Below are positions 17,556 to 26,102 of a DNA stretch of 64,000 nucleotides, one piece after another. Location of the stretch: positions 62,001 through 126,000 of the forward strand of contig JAUIJE010000004.1 of assembly GCA_030431455.1 (NCBI GenBank), given 5' to 3'. This DNA comes from a bacterium (GTDB taxonomy: Bacteria; Myxococcota; UBA727; JAUIJE01). The notes under the pieces were generated by a model that was not told the origin of the DNA, searched no databases, and saw only the letters and a program-made list of their open reading frames with translations. Both the position numbers and the translations under genes were made by a program. The first letter of the stretch is position 1, and each line of letters begins with the position of its first letter.

Positions 17556-18812
17556 TCAGCCCACCGGGAAGACGAGGTAGAGCACGCCGTAGATGGTCGC
17601 GGACAGCACCGCGGCCGCCGGCACGGTGACAAGCCACGACGTGGCCACGTTGCGGATGACGCGCATGTTGAGCGCGGCGATGCCCCGGGCGAAGCCGACG
17701 CCGATGACCGCGCCGACGAGCACGTGGGTCGTCGACAGCGGCAAGCCCAAGCGCGAGCCGATGAGAATCGTCAACGCCGCGCCGAACTCCGCGGAGAAGC
17801 CGCGGGTGGGCGTCATCTCGGTGATGTTTTTGCCCACGGTCTCGATCACACGTTTGCCGTAGGTGGCGAGGCCGACGACGATGCCCACCCCGCCGAGGCC
17901 GAGCACCCACAACGGCACCACGCTCTGGGCCGCGACCGCGCCGTCGCGCACGATGTTGACCACCGCGGCGAGCGGGCCGACCGCGTTGGCCACGTCGTTG
18001 CTGCCGTGCGCGAAGGCCATAAAACACGCGGTGATGATCTGCAGCCAGGCGAACACCCGCTCGACCCGTGCGTGTTGGGCGTGGCGATCGACTTCGCCGT
18101 CGCGGCTGAGCCCGCGCAAAAACCACGCGGTGATCGCGGCCATGGCGAGGCCGAGGCCGGCGGCGATGCCCGCGGTCTCGACGAGGGTGAGCTCGAGGTG
18201 GAGGTTCTTGAGGCCTTTGAAAAACAAGACCAGGCCAAGCACAAAACCGACCACCGCCATCAACCAAGGGGCGACGTGGCGCGTGGCCCCGACGGGGTCG
18301 GCGCGATCGAGAATCGTCCGGCGCACCACGAAGAAGCTGGCGAAGCCGAGCACGCCCCCGCACACCGGCGAGACGAACCACGACGCCACGATGCTGCCGA
18401 CCTTGCTCCACTCCACCGCGGAAAAGCCCATGGACACCACCGCGAACCCGATCACGGCCCCGACGATGCTGTGCGTGGTCGACACCGGGAGTCCGCGGGA
18501 GCTCGCGAGCTGAAGCCACAACGCGGCCGAGAGCAAAGCCGCGAGCATGCCCAGGGCGAGCTGGGTCGGCTCCGCCGCGTACAGGCTCGCGTCAAAGATG
18601 CCCTTGCGGATGGTGTCGGTGACGTGGCCCCCGACGATGAACGCGCCCGAGAACTCAAAGATCGCGGCCACGATCACCGCTTGCTTGATGGTCAGGGCGT
18701 GGCTGCCCACGCTGGTGCCCATCGCGTTGGCGACGTCGTTGGCCCCGATGTTCCACGCCATGTAGGCGCCGAACACGAGGGCGAGGACGAGAATGATCGT
18801 ACCTGGATCCAT
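17556..18812 (-). CDS. pit: PiT-family inorganic phosphate transporter
   Basis: A 418-residue integral membrane protein with about ten hydrophobic segments. Both copies of the family signature are present: GANDVANAMGTSVG near residue 23 and GSNDVANAVGPLAAV near residue 270, together with two LP(V/L)STTH motifs. Members take up metal-phosphate complexes with protons or phosphate with sodium. The gene starts 7 bases after the stop of the DUF47 protein, the usual arrangement in which the PhoU-like protein modulates the transporter. Confidence 0.93.
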   Translation of the reverse strand: MDPGTIILVLALVFGAYMAWNIGANDVANAMGTSVGSHALTIKQAVIVAAIFEFSGAFIVGGHVTDTIRKGIFDASLYAAEPTQLALGMLAALLSAALWLQLASSRGLPVSTTHSIVGAVIGFAVVSMGFSAVEWSKVGSIVASWFVSPVCGGVLGFASFFVVRRTILDRADPVGATRHVAPWLMAVVGFVLGLVLFFKGLKNLHLELTLVETAGIAAGLGLAMAAITAWFLRGLSRDGEVDRHAQHARVERVFAWLQIITACFMAFAHGSNDVANAVGPLAAVVNIVRDGAVAAQSVVPLWVLGLGGVGIVVGLATYGKRVIETVGKNITEMTPTRGFSAEFGAALTILIGSRLGLPLSTTHVLVGAVIGVGFARGIAALNMRVIRNVATSWLVTVPAAAVLSATIYGVLYLVFPVG

Positions 18813-18819
18813 CGGTTCC

Positions 18820-19488
18820 TCAGGGGGCGAGCATGATGCGGAGCTGGTTGACCATGCGCTCGGCGGCGTTGGCCATGTCGCCCACCTTGTTGGCGATCTT
18901 GATCCACATGAACAGGGCGGCGGGCTTCATCTCGTCTTCATGACGGAACAGCTCTTTGCCGAACTGGTCTTGGGCTTTGTCCGCCTCGTGTTCGAGCCGG
19001 CCCACCTCGTCGACCTGGGCGAGCACCCGGGCCACATCGGGATTGGAAAAGCCCCCTTCGAGCAGCGCGTCGAAGGACTTGATCACCTCGGCGGACTGGT
19101 GGACCACGTCCTGGACCCGCAGCCGCAAAATCTTGAACGGCTCGCGCAAGGGATCGGGCAGCTCCATCCAGCGCAGGGTCAGCAACACCCCGATGTCCTC
19201 GGCCTGGTCGGCGACCGCGTCGAGGTGACTGAGGATGTTGAGCACGTCGCGCCGGTCCACGGGCAAGAACACGCTGGTGGTCAGGCGGGACCGAATCTCG
19301 TGCTTGATGTTGTCCGCTTCGTGCTCGAGCCGCGACAGACGGCGCGCACATTCCGCCACCCCGTCTTTGTCCCCTTTGAGCAACAGGTCAAAGATCTCCT
19401 CGGTGGCGCTGGCGCACTCGAGGGTCTTGTCCATGTGTTCCCGCAGGGGGGTGAAGGGGTTCTTGGCAAAGAGATTGCGCAGTAACAT
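18820..19488 (-). CDS. DUF47 (PhoU-like) protein, PiT accessory
   Basis: A 222-residue all-helical protein of the DUF47/PhoU_div family (TIGR00153-like). Visible features are the start LLRNLFAKNPFTPLREHMDKTLECA, the heptad ARRLSRLEHEADNIKHEIRSRL and the second-half equivalent VDEVGRLEHEADKAQDQFGKELF. The E.EAD motifs are the metal-binding repeats of the PhoU fold. It lies between a small membrane protein and the PiT transporter with gaps of 9 and 7 bases, so the three form an operon. It likely controls phosphate flux through the transporter. GAGGAA precedes the ATG. Confidence 0.9.
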   Translation of the reverse strand: MLLRNLFAKNPFTPLREHMDKTLECASATEEIFDLLLKGDKDGVAECARRLSRLEHEADNIKHEIRSRLTTSVFLPVDRRDVLNILSHLDAVADQAEDIGVLLTLRWMELPDPLREPFKILRLRVQDVVHQSAEVIKSFDALLEGGFSNPDVARVLAQVDEVGRLEHEADKAQDQFGKELFRHEDEMKPAALFMWIKIANKVGDMANAAERMVNQLRIMLAP

Positions 19489-19497
19489 GGCAGTTCC

Positions 19498-19767
19498 TCA
19501 TCGCACCAAGGTCAAAAAGCCAACCAGCACCACCGCGAGCACCGCGCCCAGGCCGACGAGCACTTGCATCTTGTCCACCTGCACCTTGCCTTCGAGCTCG
19601 GCCCAGTCCGCGCCGGTGCCATCGGCTTGGGCGAGGAGCCGCCGCACCCCAGCGTAGCTGCCGCGTTCGTATTCTGCGTGGGCCCGGTCGAGCAGAGACA
19701 CCGTCTTTCCCTGATCGGTCGGAACTTGCGTCGAGGTCTGCTGACCCTTCTTCTTCTTCTTCGCCAC
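19498..19767 (-). CDS. Small C-tail-anchored protein, first gene of the PiT operon
   Basis: An 89-residue protein. The GTG at 19765-19767 is preceded by AGGAG at good distance. It begins with five consecutive Lys (VAKKKKKGQQ), followed by a short soluble helical part (LLDRAHAEYERGSYAGVRRLLAQ, similar to half a TPR), and ends in one membrane helix (VLVGLGAVLAVVLVGFLTLV). Its stop is 9 bases before the DUF47 start. The position suggests a role with the phosphate transporter, but nothing in the sequence proves it. Confidence 0.6.
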   Translation of the reverse strand: MAKKKKKGQQTSTQVPTDQGKTVSLLDRAHAEYERGSYAGVRRLLAQADGTGADWAELEGKVQVDKMQVLVGLGAVLAVVLVGFLTLVR

Positions 19768-19839
19768 GGCTTCTCCTGATCGACTGTGCACGTCGATCTG
19801 CACGGGTTTGGCCGGGCGTGTAAACGGCACCCTCCGATT

Positions 19840-19855
19840 TGTCACCGGCTTGACA
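19840..19855 (-). promoter_or_regulatory. Inverted repeat upstream of the PiT operon
   Basis: TGTCA-CCGGCT-TGACA, a 5-6-5 inverted repeat about 75 bases upstream of the GTG of the small membrane protein. TGTCA half-sites recall Pho boxes, but those are direct repeats in an 11-base period, so assignment to PhoB control would be speculative. Confidence 0.2.
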
Positions 19856-19900
19856 CACAAGTGTAAAAGCCGAGCAAAACCAGAGGGTTCGCGCGGTCGA

Positions 19901-21598
19901 TCAGGGGCCGGGCGGTCCCGCGGGGGCGGCCGCGCGCCACTGTCCGTCGACGACGGTGCCGCGCACCGCGACCACATCCCATACGTCATCGTGGCGCAAA
20001 TCGTGGCTGAACACGCTCGCGTCGAAGCGTTGCCCAGGCCCGAAGCCCCCGAGGTCTTGTTCGCGGTGCACGGCAAAGGCGGCCCCGGCCGAGAACGCGC
20101 GCAGGGCCTCGTCGAGGCTCACGCGCTGCGCGGGCCGCCAGCCCCCCGGGGGCTCGCCTTGCGCGTCGGTGCGGGTGACGGCCGCGAACAGGCCGCCGAG
20201 CACGCGCTCACTCTCCACCGGGGCGTCCGAGCCGAACGCGAGGGGAATCTTGTTGTCGAGCATCGTGCGCCACGCGTAGGCGGTCTGGATGCGGTCGGGG
20301 CCCACCCGCTGTTCAGCCCAGCGCATGTCGCTGGTGGCGTGGGTGGGCTGCATCGAGGCGATCACGCCCAGCGTCACAAAGCCCGCGAAGTCGTCGGGGT
20401 CGACAAGTTGGGCGTGTTCGACCCGATGCCGCACGGTCCGGGCGTCGGCCTCGGCGCCGCCGATGGCGGACAACGCTTCGCGCACCCCGCGATCCCCGAT
20501 GGCGTGGATCGCGACCTGCTTGCCCGCTTGGTGGGCGCGGCGCGCGCGTTCTTCGAGGAGCTTGGGCTCGGTCACCATCGAGCCGCGGTGATCGGGCCGG
20601 TCGCTGTAGGGGGCGAGCAGCGCCGCTCCCCGGCTGCCCATCGCCCCGTCGGCGTAGAGCTTGACCCCCCGCACCGCCACCCGCCGGCCTGGGGGGGTGG
20701 CGAGAAGCGGATAGGACGCCTCTTGGGTGCCGTCGAGGTAGACGAACACCCGCGCCGGCAGCAATGTTTTTGCATCCATCTGTTGCAGCACCGCGAAGCT
20801 CTCGGGGCTCATGCCCATGTCGTGCACCGCGACCAGGCCGGCGTCGGCGCAGGCTTGGAGCCCGTTTTGCAGCCACCGGGCCCGGTCCTCGTCCGAGGTG
20901 GGGGGGAGCTTCTCGGCCAGCGCGGCCTTGAACGTTTCCTCGGCGTTGTCGACGAGAATGCCGGTGGGAACCCCTGCGGTGTCGCGCAGGATTTCGCCCC
21001 CGTCGATGTCGGGGATGGCGGCGGCGGCGAAACCAGCGCGCTCCAATGCCAGTGCATTGACCCAGATGGCGTGGCCGTCGACCCGGGACAGCACCACCGG
21101 GCGATCGGGGGCGGCGGTGAGGTCGGCCGCGGTGGGGAACGCTTGCCCGTCGAACAGGCTTTGGTCCCAACCCCGCCCGTAGATCACGGGCACGTCGGGG
21201 TGGGCGGCGGCGAAGGCGGCGACCTTGCGGTTGACCTCCTGGGGCGAACCGGCGCCCAACAGTTGCACCGTCTCGGCCCGCCGGCCGATGCCCTCGACGT
21301 GGAGGTGCGCGTCGTGCAGCCCGGGCACCGCGAAGGTGCCGGCGAGCACGGTCTGGGGCACGTCGGGGACGGGCTGATCGGCGTCCCAGGCGCGCACGAT
21401 CACGCCGGCGCCATCGACGAGCAGCCCGGGGCTGGGGCCGCGTTGGGGGTCGTAGAACACCGGGCCCACATACAGCGTGGTTCCCGGGGGCAGGGCCGGG
21501 GCCGCGGTCTCGGTGCGGCGCCAGGCCGGGGCGGGCGCGGGGGTGGAGCCGCAGGCGGTGAGCAGGAGCAGGGCAGACAGGGATGCAACGGTACGCAT
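19901..21598 (-). CDS. Lipoprotein amidohydrolase (YtcJ-like, amidohydrolase_3)
   Basis: A 565-residue metal-dependent hydrolase. The start at 21596-21598 gives a lipoprotein signal (LSALLLLTAC, Cys near residue 16). The TIM-barrel features are TFAVPGLHDAHLHVEG (HxH, metal site), VIYGRGWDQSLFDG, the VDGHAIWVN motif typical of YtcJ, VAIHAIGDRGV, HRVEHAQL and LAFGSDAPVE (catalytic Asp). Family members hydrolyse N-substituted amides or similar bonds; the substrate is not predictable. It is probably anchored on the periplasmic side or outer membrane. It lies upstream of the PiT operon on the same strand, with 133 bases between. Confidence 0.85.
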   Translation of the reverse strand: MRTVASLSALLLLTACGSTPAPAPAWRRTETAAPALPPGTTLYVGPVFYDPQRGPSPGLLVDGAGVIVRAWDADQPVPDVPQTVLAGTFAVPGLHDAHLHVEGIGRRAETVQLLGAGSPQEVNRKVAAFAAAHPDVPVIYGRGWDQSLFDGQAFPTAADLTAAPDRPVVLSRVDGHAIWVNALALERAGFAAAAIPDIDGGEILRDTAGVPTGILVDNAEETFKAALAEKLPPTSDEDRARWLQNGLQACADAGLVAVHDMGMSPESFAVLQQMDAKTLLPARVFVYLDGTQEASYPLLATPPGRRVAVRGVKLYADGAMGSRGAALLAPYSDRPDHRGSMVTEPKLLEERARRAHQAGKQVAIHAIGDRGVREALSAIGGAEADARTVRHRVEHAQLVDPDDFAGFVTLGVIASMQPTHATSDMRWAEQRVGPDRIQTAYAWRTMLDNKIPLAFGSDAPVESERVLGGLFAAVTRTDAQGEPPGGWRPAQRVSLDEALRAFSAGAAFAVHREQDLGGFGPGQRFDASVFSHDLRHDDVWDVVAVRGTVVDGQWRAAAPAGPPGP

Positions 21599-21680
21599 GG
21601 GCCGCCCATAGGCCGGCGCCGCCAAAACCAAAACCCGTGTCCGGCTCCCGCCCCCGTCGCGGGTGTGCTACGTCGACGAC

Positions 21681-22697
21681 GTGGCCACGGAAAAGCTCGA
21701 CACATTTTTCAAAAAGCTCGAAGGCGCGACCTTGCCCCCGGTGATCGCGATGGGCGGGCCGGAGCGGGTGTTTGTGCACGACGCGCTCGATTTGATCCGG
21801 GCCAAGACGTTGGTCGCGGGCTTGAGCGACTTCAACCACGATCGCCTGGACGCGAAATCCCACAGCGCCGGCCAGATCAAAAGCTGCGCCGAGACCCTGC
21901 CGATGATGGCCCCCCGCCGGCTGGTCGAGGTCGACAACGCCGACGACCTGCGCGACGACGCGATCAAGACCCTGACCCCCCTGCTCGACAATCCCCCGCA
22001 GGAGACGGTGTTGGTGTTCGTGTTCGGCAAGTTCGACCAGCGCCAAAAAGCACCCAAAGCGGTGGCGAAGAAGTCCTTCGCCTGTCGCTTCGACCATCCC
22101 CGCGACCGGGAGATGCCGGCCCTGGTCAAGCGGCGGGGCAAAAAACACGGGCTGTCCTTCGACGAGGACGCGGTGGACGCGCTGGCGGTCACGGTGGGCA
22201 CCGATCTCGGCTTTTTGGAGCGCGGGCTGGAGAAGCTCGCCCTGGTGGCGGACGGACGCAATGTCACGGTATCGGACGTGTCCACGCACATTGCGGATAC
22301 CCATCTCGAGGACGCGTTCTTGTTCGCCAAGCGCGTGGCCAAGGCGGATCGCAAAGGGGCGCTCCAGACCTTGCACAACCTCGAAGTGGGCCGGGCCGCG
22401 CCGCTGTCGTTGCTCGGCCTGCTCGGCTGGCAGCTGCGCCAAGTGCTGCGCGCGCGCTCCATGCTCGACGAGGGCGTGCCCGGTCACGAGGTCACCAAAG
22501 AGCTTCGCGCGTTTGGCGATCGGGGGCGCGACCTGTTGTCGGCGGCCCAGGCCTTCGACCTCAACGCCCACGGGCGGCGCTTGGGGCGGCTCGCCTACGT
22601 CGACCAGCGCATCAAGTCCACGCCGCTGGACGGCTTTCGTCTGTTGGAGCGCTTGGTGCTCGAACTGTGCCCTACGGGGCGAGCCCGCCGTCGCTGA
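21681..22697 (+). CDS. holA: DNA polymerase III delta subunit
   Basis: About 338 residues of a HolA/DnaX-like clamp-loader delta subunit. The N-terminal strand PPVIAMGGPERVFVHDALDLIR corresponds to the degenerate P-loop region. It is followed by AETLPMMAPRRLVEVDNAD, LFVFVFGKFDQR-type and LGLLGWQLRQVLRAR blocks typical of the family, the last being the collar domain. Delta opens the beta clamp during loading. I prefer the GTG at 21681 (VATEKLDTFFKKL) to the in-frame GTG at 21663, but neither has a good Shine-Dalgarno. The 3-prime end overlaps the convergent lipoprotein gene by 26 bases. Confidence 0.85.
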   Translation: MATEKLDTFFKKLEGATLPPVIAMGGPERVFVHDALDLIRAKTLVAGLSDFNHDRLDAKSHSAGQIKSCAETLPMMAPRRLVEVDNADDLRDDAIKTLTPLLDNPPQETVLVFVFGKFDQRQKAPKAVAKKSFACRFDHPRDREMPALVKRRGKKHGLSFDEDAVDALAVTVGTDLGFLERGLEKLALVADGRNVTVSDVSTHIADTHLEDAFLFAKRVAKADRKGALQTLHNLEVGRAAPLSLLGLLGWQLRQVLRARSMLDEGVPGHEVTKELRAFGDRGRDLLSAAQAFDLNAHGRRLGRLAYVDQRIKSTPLDGFRLLERLVLELCPTGRARRR

Positions 22698-23241
22698 GCG
22701 GCCCGGGCCCGGCGTCCGGCCGGCCCTCGTCGCCACAGTCCAGGGCCGCGAGCTCGACCACGGTCACGGCTGCGCCCGCGTCCTGGCCCGGGGCGGTGGA
22801 CGCGCGCCCGATCAAACACCCGGTGGGTGTACACCGCGCCGGGGCAAAGCAGGGCAGGTCGCAGGTACACGCGGGGTCGTCGAGGTTGTCCACCACGGTG
22901 ACGCTGCCCTCGACCACCCCTTTGGCCCCGTGCTCGTCCTGGGCCACGAACACAAAGTCATAGCTCCCCGCCGCCCCGTAGCTATGCTCAAAAAGACCGT
23001 CGTCGCTGGTGCGCACCTCGGTGCCATCGCCGAACGTCATCTCATAGCGGAACACGGGCCCCTCCAGGTCGACGGTCTGGGTTCCGTCGAACGGGACCGG
23101 CTCGTGCACATCCCAGAGCTGGGGCCACACCAGCTTGGCGATGGGGGGCTGGTTGTCGTCCGGCTCCGGGAACGGGGCGCATTGCCAAAGCTCACAACCG
23201 GCGAACAACAACATTGCGCTCAGCCACCATGCACGCCTCAT
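22672..23241 (-). CDS. PKD-like-domain lipoprotein
   Basis: A 189-residue lipoprotein (MRRAWWLSAMLLFAGC, lipobox FAGC). The mature part carries one PKD-type Ig-like domain: PPIAKLVWPQLWDVHEPVPFDGTQTVD, then YEMTFGDGTE, FEHSYGAAGSYDFVFVAQDEHGA. After that comes a Cys-rich segment (CTCDLPCFAPARC) and an Asp/Gly tail. Such domains bind sugars or other surface proteins. The start overlaps the stop of the Nif3-family gene by four bases, indicating coupled translation of two functionally unrelated products. Confidence 0.75.
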   Translation of the reverse strand: MRRAWWLSAMLLFAGCELWQCAPFPEPDDNQPPIAKLVWPQLWDVHEPVPFDGTQTVDLEGPVFRYEMTFGDGTEVRTSDDGLFEHSYGAAGSYDFVFVAQDEHGAKGVVEGSVTVVDNLDDPACTCDLPCFAPARCTPTGCLIGRASTAPGQDAGAAVTVVELAALDCGDEGRPDAGPGPLSDGGLAP

Positions 23242-24002
23242 GCGGGGTTCTCCACGTCGACAAAGCTGGCGGCGAGCCCCGCGTCCTGAAGCCGGGCCGC
23301 GACCCGCCGGGCCCCGAACCGCTCGGTGGCGTGGTGCCCCAGGGCCAAGAACGCGGTGCCGGTCTCGTCGGCCACCGCCTTGACCCACTCGGTGACTTCC
23401 CCGGTCACAAACGCGTCGAGGCCCTTGTCCACCGCCTCGTGCAACAGGTCGGGGGCCCCCCCGCTGCAGATGCCCACCGTCCGGATCTGCCGCTGGGCAT
23501 CGCCGAACACCGCCAGCGGCGCCCCCACCGTTCGGCCCGCCTGGGCCGCGAACGCCTCCAGTGACATGGGGGTGCGGAGGGCGCCCTGGGTCCCGATGGA
23601 TTGGCCCTTGTAGTCGCCGAAGGCTGCGCGCTCCTCGGTGACCGCCAACGCGTCCGCCAACCCGGCGTTGTTGCCGAGCTCGGGGTGGGCGTCGAGGGGC
23701 AGGTGAAACGCAAACAGGTTGATGTCGTGCGCCAACAACAGCGCCACCCGGTCTTTGAGCCAGCCCGACAGGCGTCGCATGCCCCCGCCCCACACAATGC
23801 CATGGTGCACAAACACTGCGTCGGCTCGCTCGTCGATCGCCCGCTCGATCAACGCCCGGTTGGCGGACACCCCGCACACGACCTTTTCGACGAGGTCGGT
23901 GCCTTCGACCTGCAGGCCGTTCTCCGCCGCGTCCTTGAACCGCTCCGGGGCGAACCACGTGCGGAAGGTGTCGTCGAGGTCTTGTCTACGCCAGCTGGCC
24001 AT
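23238..24002 (-). CDS. Nif3-like dinuclear metal-centre protein (YbgI family)
   Basis: A 254-residue protein with the NIF3 metal-binding residues: VFVHHGIVWGG (His-His), DINLFAFHLPLDAH (His and Asp), and the C-terminal LALGHHATERFGAR (His and Glu). Members form toroidal hexamers with a dinuclear metal site; they are annotated as GTP cyclohydrolase I type 2, although the cellular role is not settled. Length is that of the short YbgI form. The start at 24000-24002 gives MASWRRQDLDD; an in-frame start six codons earlier is possible. Confidence 0.88.
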   Translation of the reverse strand: MASWRRQDLDDTFRTWFAPERFKDAAENGLQVEGTDLVEKVVCGVSANRALIERAIDERADAVFVHHGIVWGGGMRRLSGWLKDRVALLLAHDINLFAFHLPLDAHPELGNNAGLADALAVTEERAAFGDYKGQSIGTQGALRTPMSLEAFAAQAGRTVGAPLAVFGDAQRQIRTVGICSGGAPDLLHEAVDKGLDAFVTGEVTEWVKAVADETGTAFLALGHHATERFGARRVAARLQDAGLAASFVDVENPA

Positions 24003-24026
24003 AGCCTGCTTGTAACACAAGCGCGA

Positions 24027-26015
24027 TCAGGGGCACGCCCCCGCAGGATCGATTTCCGTGACCCCGGGGGTGACCGCCCCGAAGCTGAACACCCCCGAGG
24101 CCCGCGTCACGGAGACGAACGCGCTGCTGTCGCCGCTTTGTTGCAGCGTGCGGCAGAACGCGCGCTGCTCTTCCACCGAGCCGTCGGCGTTCTTGATCGT
24201 GACCAACGCTTTGACCCGGTTGGGCCCGCGCTGCAGGCAGTCTTGGCTGGTGGCCCCGCTGGCCAGGTATTGGCAGGTGGTCGAACAGATGGGCGAGGGC
24301 GGGAAGTTGTAGCAGGACTGGGTCCCGGCCCCGTCGTCGTAACCAAACTCGCCGCAGTCGACGAGACAGCACGCTTGGTTGGTGGAGTAGTCGGTGCTGC
24401 CGGGGATGGCGATGCAATCGTCGAGGAGGGTGGCGGAGATTTCGAAGGTGCCGTCTTGGCCCGCGCCCTCGTGGTGCACGGCTTCGTTGACCACCCAGTC
24501 ATCGCCGCGCACGTTCTCGAAGCGCTCGGCGTACCAGCTCACGTCGCCATACGCGTCGAGGGCCGCGCAGTCGCAGGGCACCCCGTTGGTGCCACAGTAC
24601 AGGCTGGGCGGCTTGGTGCAGCTTTGGCCGGTGGCGGTGTTTTTGTATTGGATGTCGACGTTGGCCGCGGGGATGTCGAGCGAGGCCGCGCACAGGCAAC
24701 TCGGGGGCAGGGTGTCCTGGGGAGCGACCACGACGTCGAGCACGGTGCCGCCGACCGGTGCGTAGCTCTCGCCTTGCAGGGTCAAGGTGGGGGTGACGCC
24801 CGAGGCCTGGTCGTTGAGGGCGGTGAGGGTGGTCTGGCTGGCCTGGCCGGAGAGCGCGCTGTAGTCGACGATCACGTCGAGGGCATCGCCCCCGAGGAGC
24901 AGCCGCGGGAACGAGACCTGCACCCCGCCGGACAGGGCGGTGAAGCTGTACTCCACCGGCGACTGGGCCCCGAGCACAAGGTCCTGGACGGTGACGGCCA
25001 CGGTGCCGGTGTTGACGAGTTGGGCCGAAAGCTGGGCCCCTTGTCCCACATTGAGCTCGGGGAAGGTGAGGGACGGCGGCGTCCACGCAAGGGCATTGGT
25101 GGCCTCGCTGCGCCCGGTGAAGACCGCGCCCAACGACGTCGACCCGGGGGTGTCGCTGTTGGCGCCCACCGCGAAGGTGAGGGTGTGGGTGGCCGCGACC
25201 GCGGTGGGGGCGTAGCTCACGGGGACGGTGGCCGACTCCCCGGGGGCGAGGAACAGCGGGAGGTCGGGGACCGCGTACTCGAACTGGTCGGTGTCGCCGG
25301 CGGGGGTGATGTTCTCGACGGTGAGGATCTTGTCCAGGGTGCCGGTGTTGGAGATGAACAACGTGGTCGGGGCCGAGGTGCTGCCGGGCGCGGCGTACCC
25401 AAAGTCGTAGGTCGAGGGGGTCACGTCGAGCACCCGGGTGCCAGAGAAGTCGCTGGTGAGAGGGACCTCGATGGCGGCGGGGTTGGTGCACCCAGCGCCG
25501 CAGGCGGTGGCGTCGGTGGCGAACTCCAATGTGCCTTGATCGGCTTCGCCGTCGGCGAGGGTGTAGGTCACGATCAGCGAGCGGCTCTCCCCCGCGGGGA
25601 TGGCCATCGGCAGGGTGCCGGGCAGGGTGAGTACAAACTCGTCGCTGGTGGTGGACGAGAGCGCGGCCGCGGTGAGGGTGATGGGGCCGGGGCCGGCGTT
25701 GTGCACCGCCACGGTGGCGTCGAGACCCACGCCGAGCGCGGGGGCGCCGAAGTCGAGCCCGTCGGCGGGGTCGAGGCTCACGGTGCCTTCCCCGTCGGTG
25801 GGCAGCGACGTGATGCAGGCGCCCATGTTGCAGACCTGGCCACCGGGGCAGTCGGTGTCGATCACGCAGTCTGCGGGGTCGGGCTGGACGCACTCGCCGT
25901 CCAAGCAGGTGGCGCCGCCGCTGCAGTCGGCGTCGCTCACGCACCCCGTGTCGAGTTGACCGGGACAGCCGGCGCCGAGCAGAAGCACAAACAGGGGAAG
26001 AGCTAGATGACGCAC
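24027..26015 (-). CDS. Large choice-of-anchor-like lipoprotein
   Basis: A 662-residue lipoprotein (MRHLALPLFVLLLGAGC, Cys 17). The first 70 residues hold Cys-rich knots (CVSDADCSGGATCLDGEC and a similar one). Several ASPM/choice-of-anchor-D-type beta domains follow, recognisable by LDFG.PALGVGLDATVAVHNAG, YDFGYAAPGSTSAPTTLFISNTG and LTFPELNVGQGAQLSAQLVNTG. The last third contains many Cys (SCLCAASLD, LYCGTNGVPCDC, ACCLVDCGEFGY), probably a disulphide-rich binding domain. It is likely displayed on the outer membrane. It lies 87 bases downstream of another large lipoprotein on the same strand. Confidence 0.75.
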   Translation of the reverse strand: MRHLALPLFVLLLGAGCPGQLDTGCVSDADCSGGATCLDGECVQPDPADCVIDTDCPGGQVCNMGACITSLPTDGEGTVSLDPADGLDFGAPALGVGLDATVAVHNAGPGPITLTAAALSSTTSDEFVLTLPGTLPMAIPAGESRSLIVTYTLADGEADQGTLEFATDATACGAGCTNPAAIEVPLTSDFSGTRVLDVTPSTYDFGYAAPGSTSAPTTLFISNTGTLDKILTVENITPAGDTDQFEYAVPDLPLFLAPGESATVPVSYAPTAVAATHTLTFAVGANSDTPGSTSLGAVFTGRSEATNALAWTPPSLTFPELNVGQGAQLSAQLVNTGTVAVTVQDLVLGAQSPVEYSFTALSGGVQVSFPRLLLGGDALDVIVDYSALSGQASQTTLTALNDQASGVTPTLTLQGESYAPVGGTVLDVVVAPQDTLPPSCLCAASLDIPAANVDIQYKNTATGQSCTKPPSLYCGTNGVPCDCAALDAYGDVSWYAERFENVRGDDWVVNEAVHHEGAGQDGTFEISATLLDDCIAIPGSTDYSTNQACCLVDCGEFGYDDGAGTQSCYNFPPSPICSTTCQYLASGATSQDCLQRGPNRVKALVTIKNADGSVEEQRAFCRTLQQSGDSSAFVSVTRASGVFSFGAVTPGVTEIDPAGACP

Positions 26016-26102
26016 TGCGGCCTCCTCACGGAGGGTATCGGCGCTTTCCCTACATCGGTTGCCTGCTCAGATCCGTGCACGGAATCCTGTAACGGCTTGA
26101 TT

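Noticed and set aside
19840-19855. Pho box before the PiT operon
   Set aside because: The TGTCA elements are inverted, not directly repeated at 11-base spacing; kept only as a low-confidence inverted repeat.
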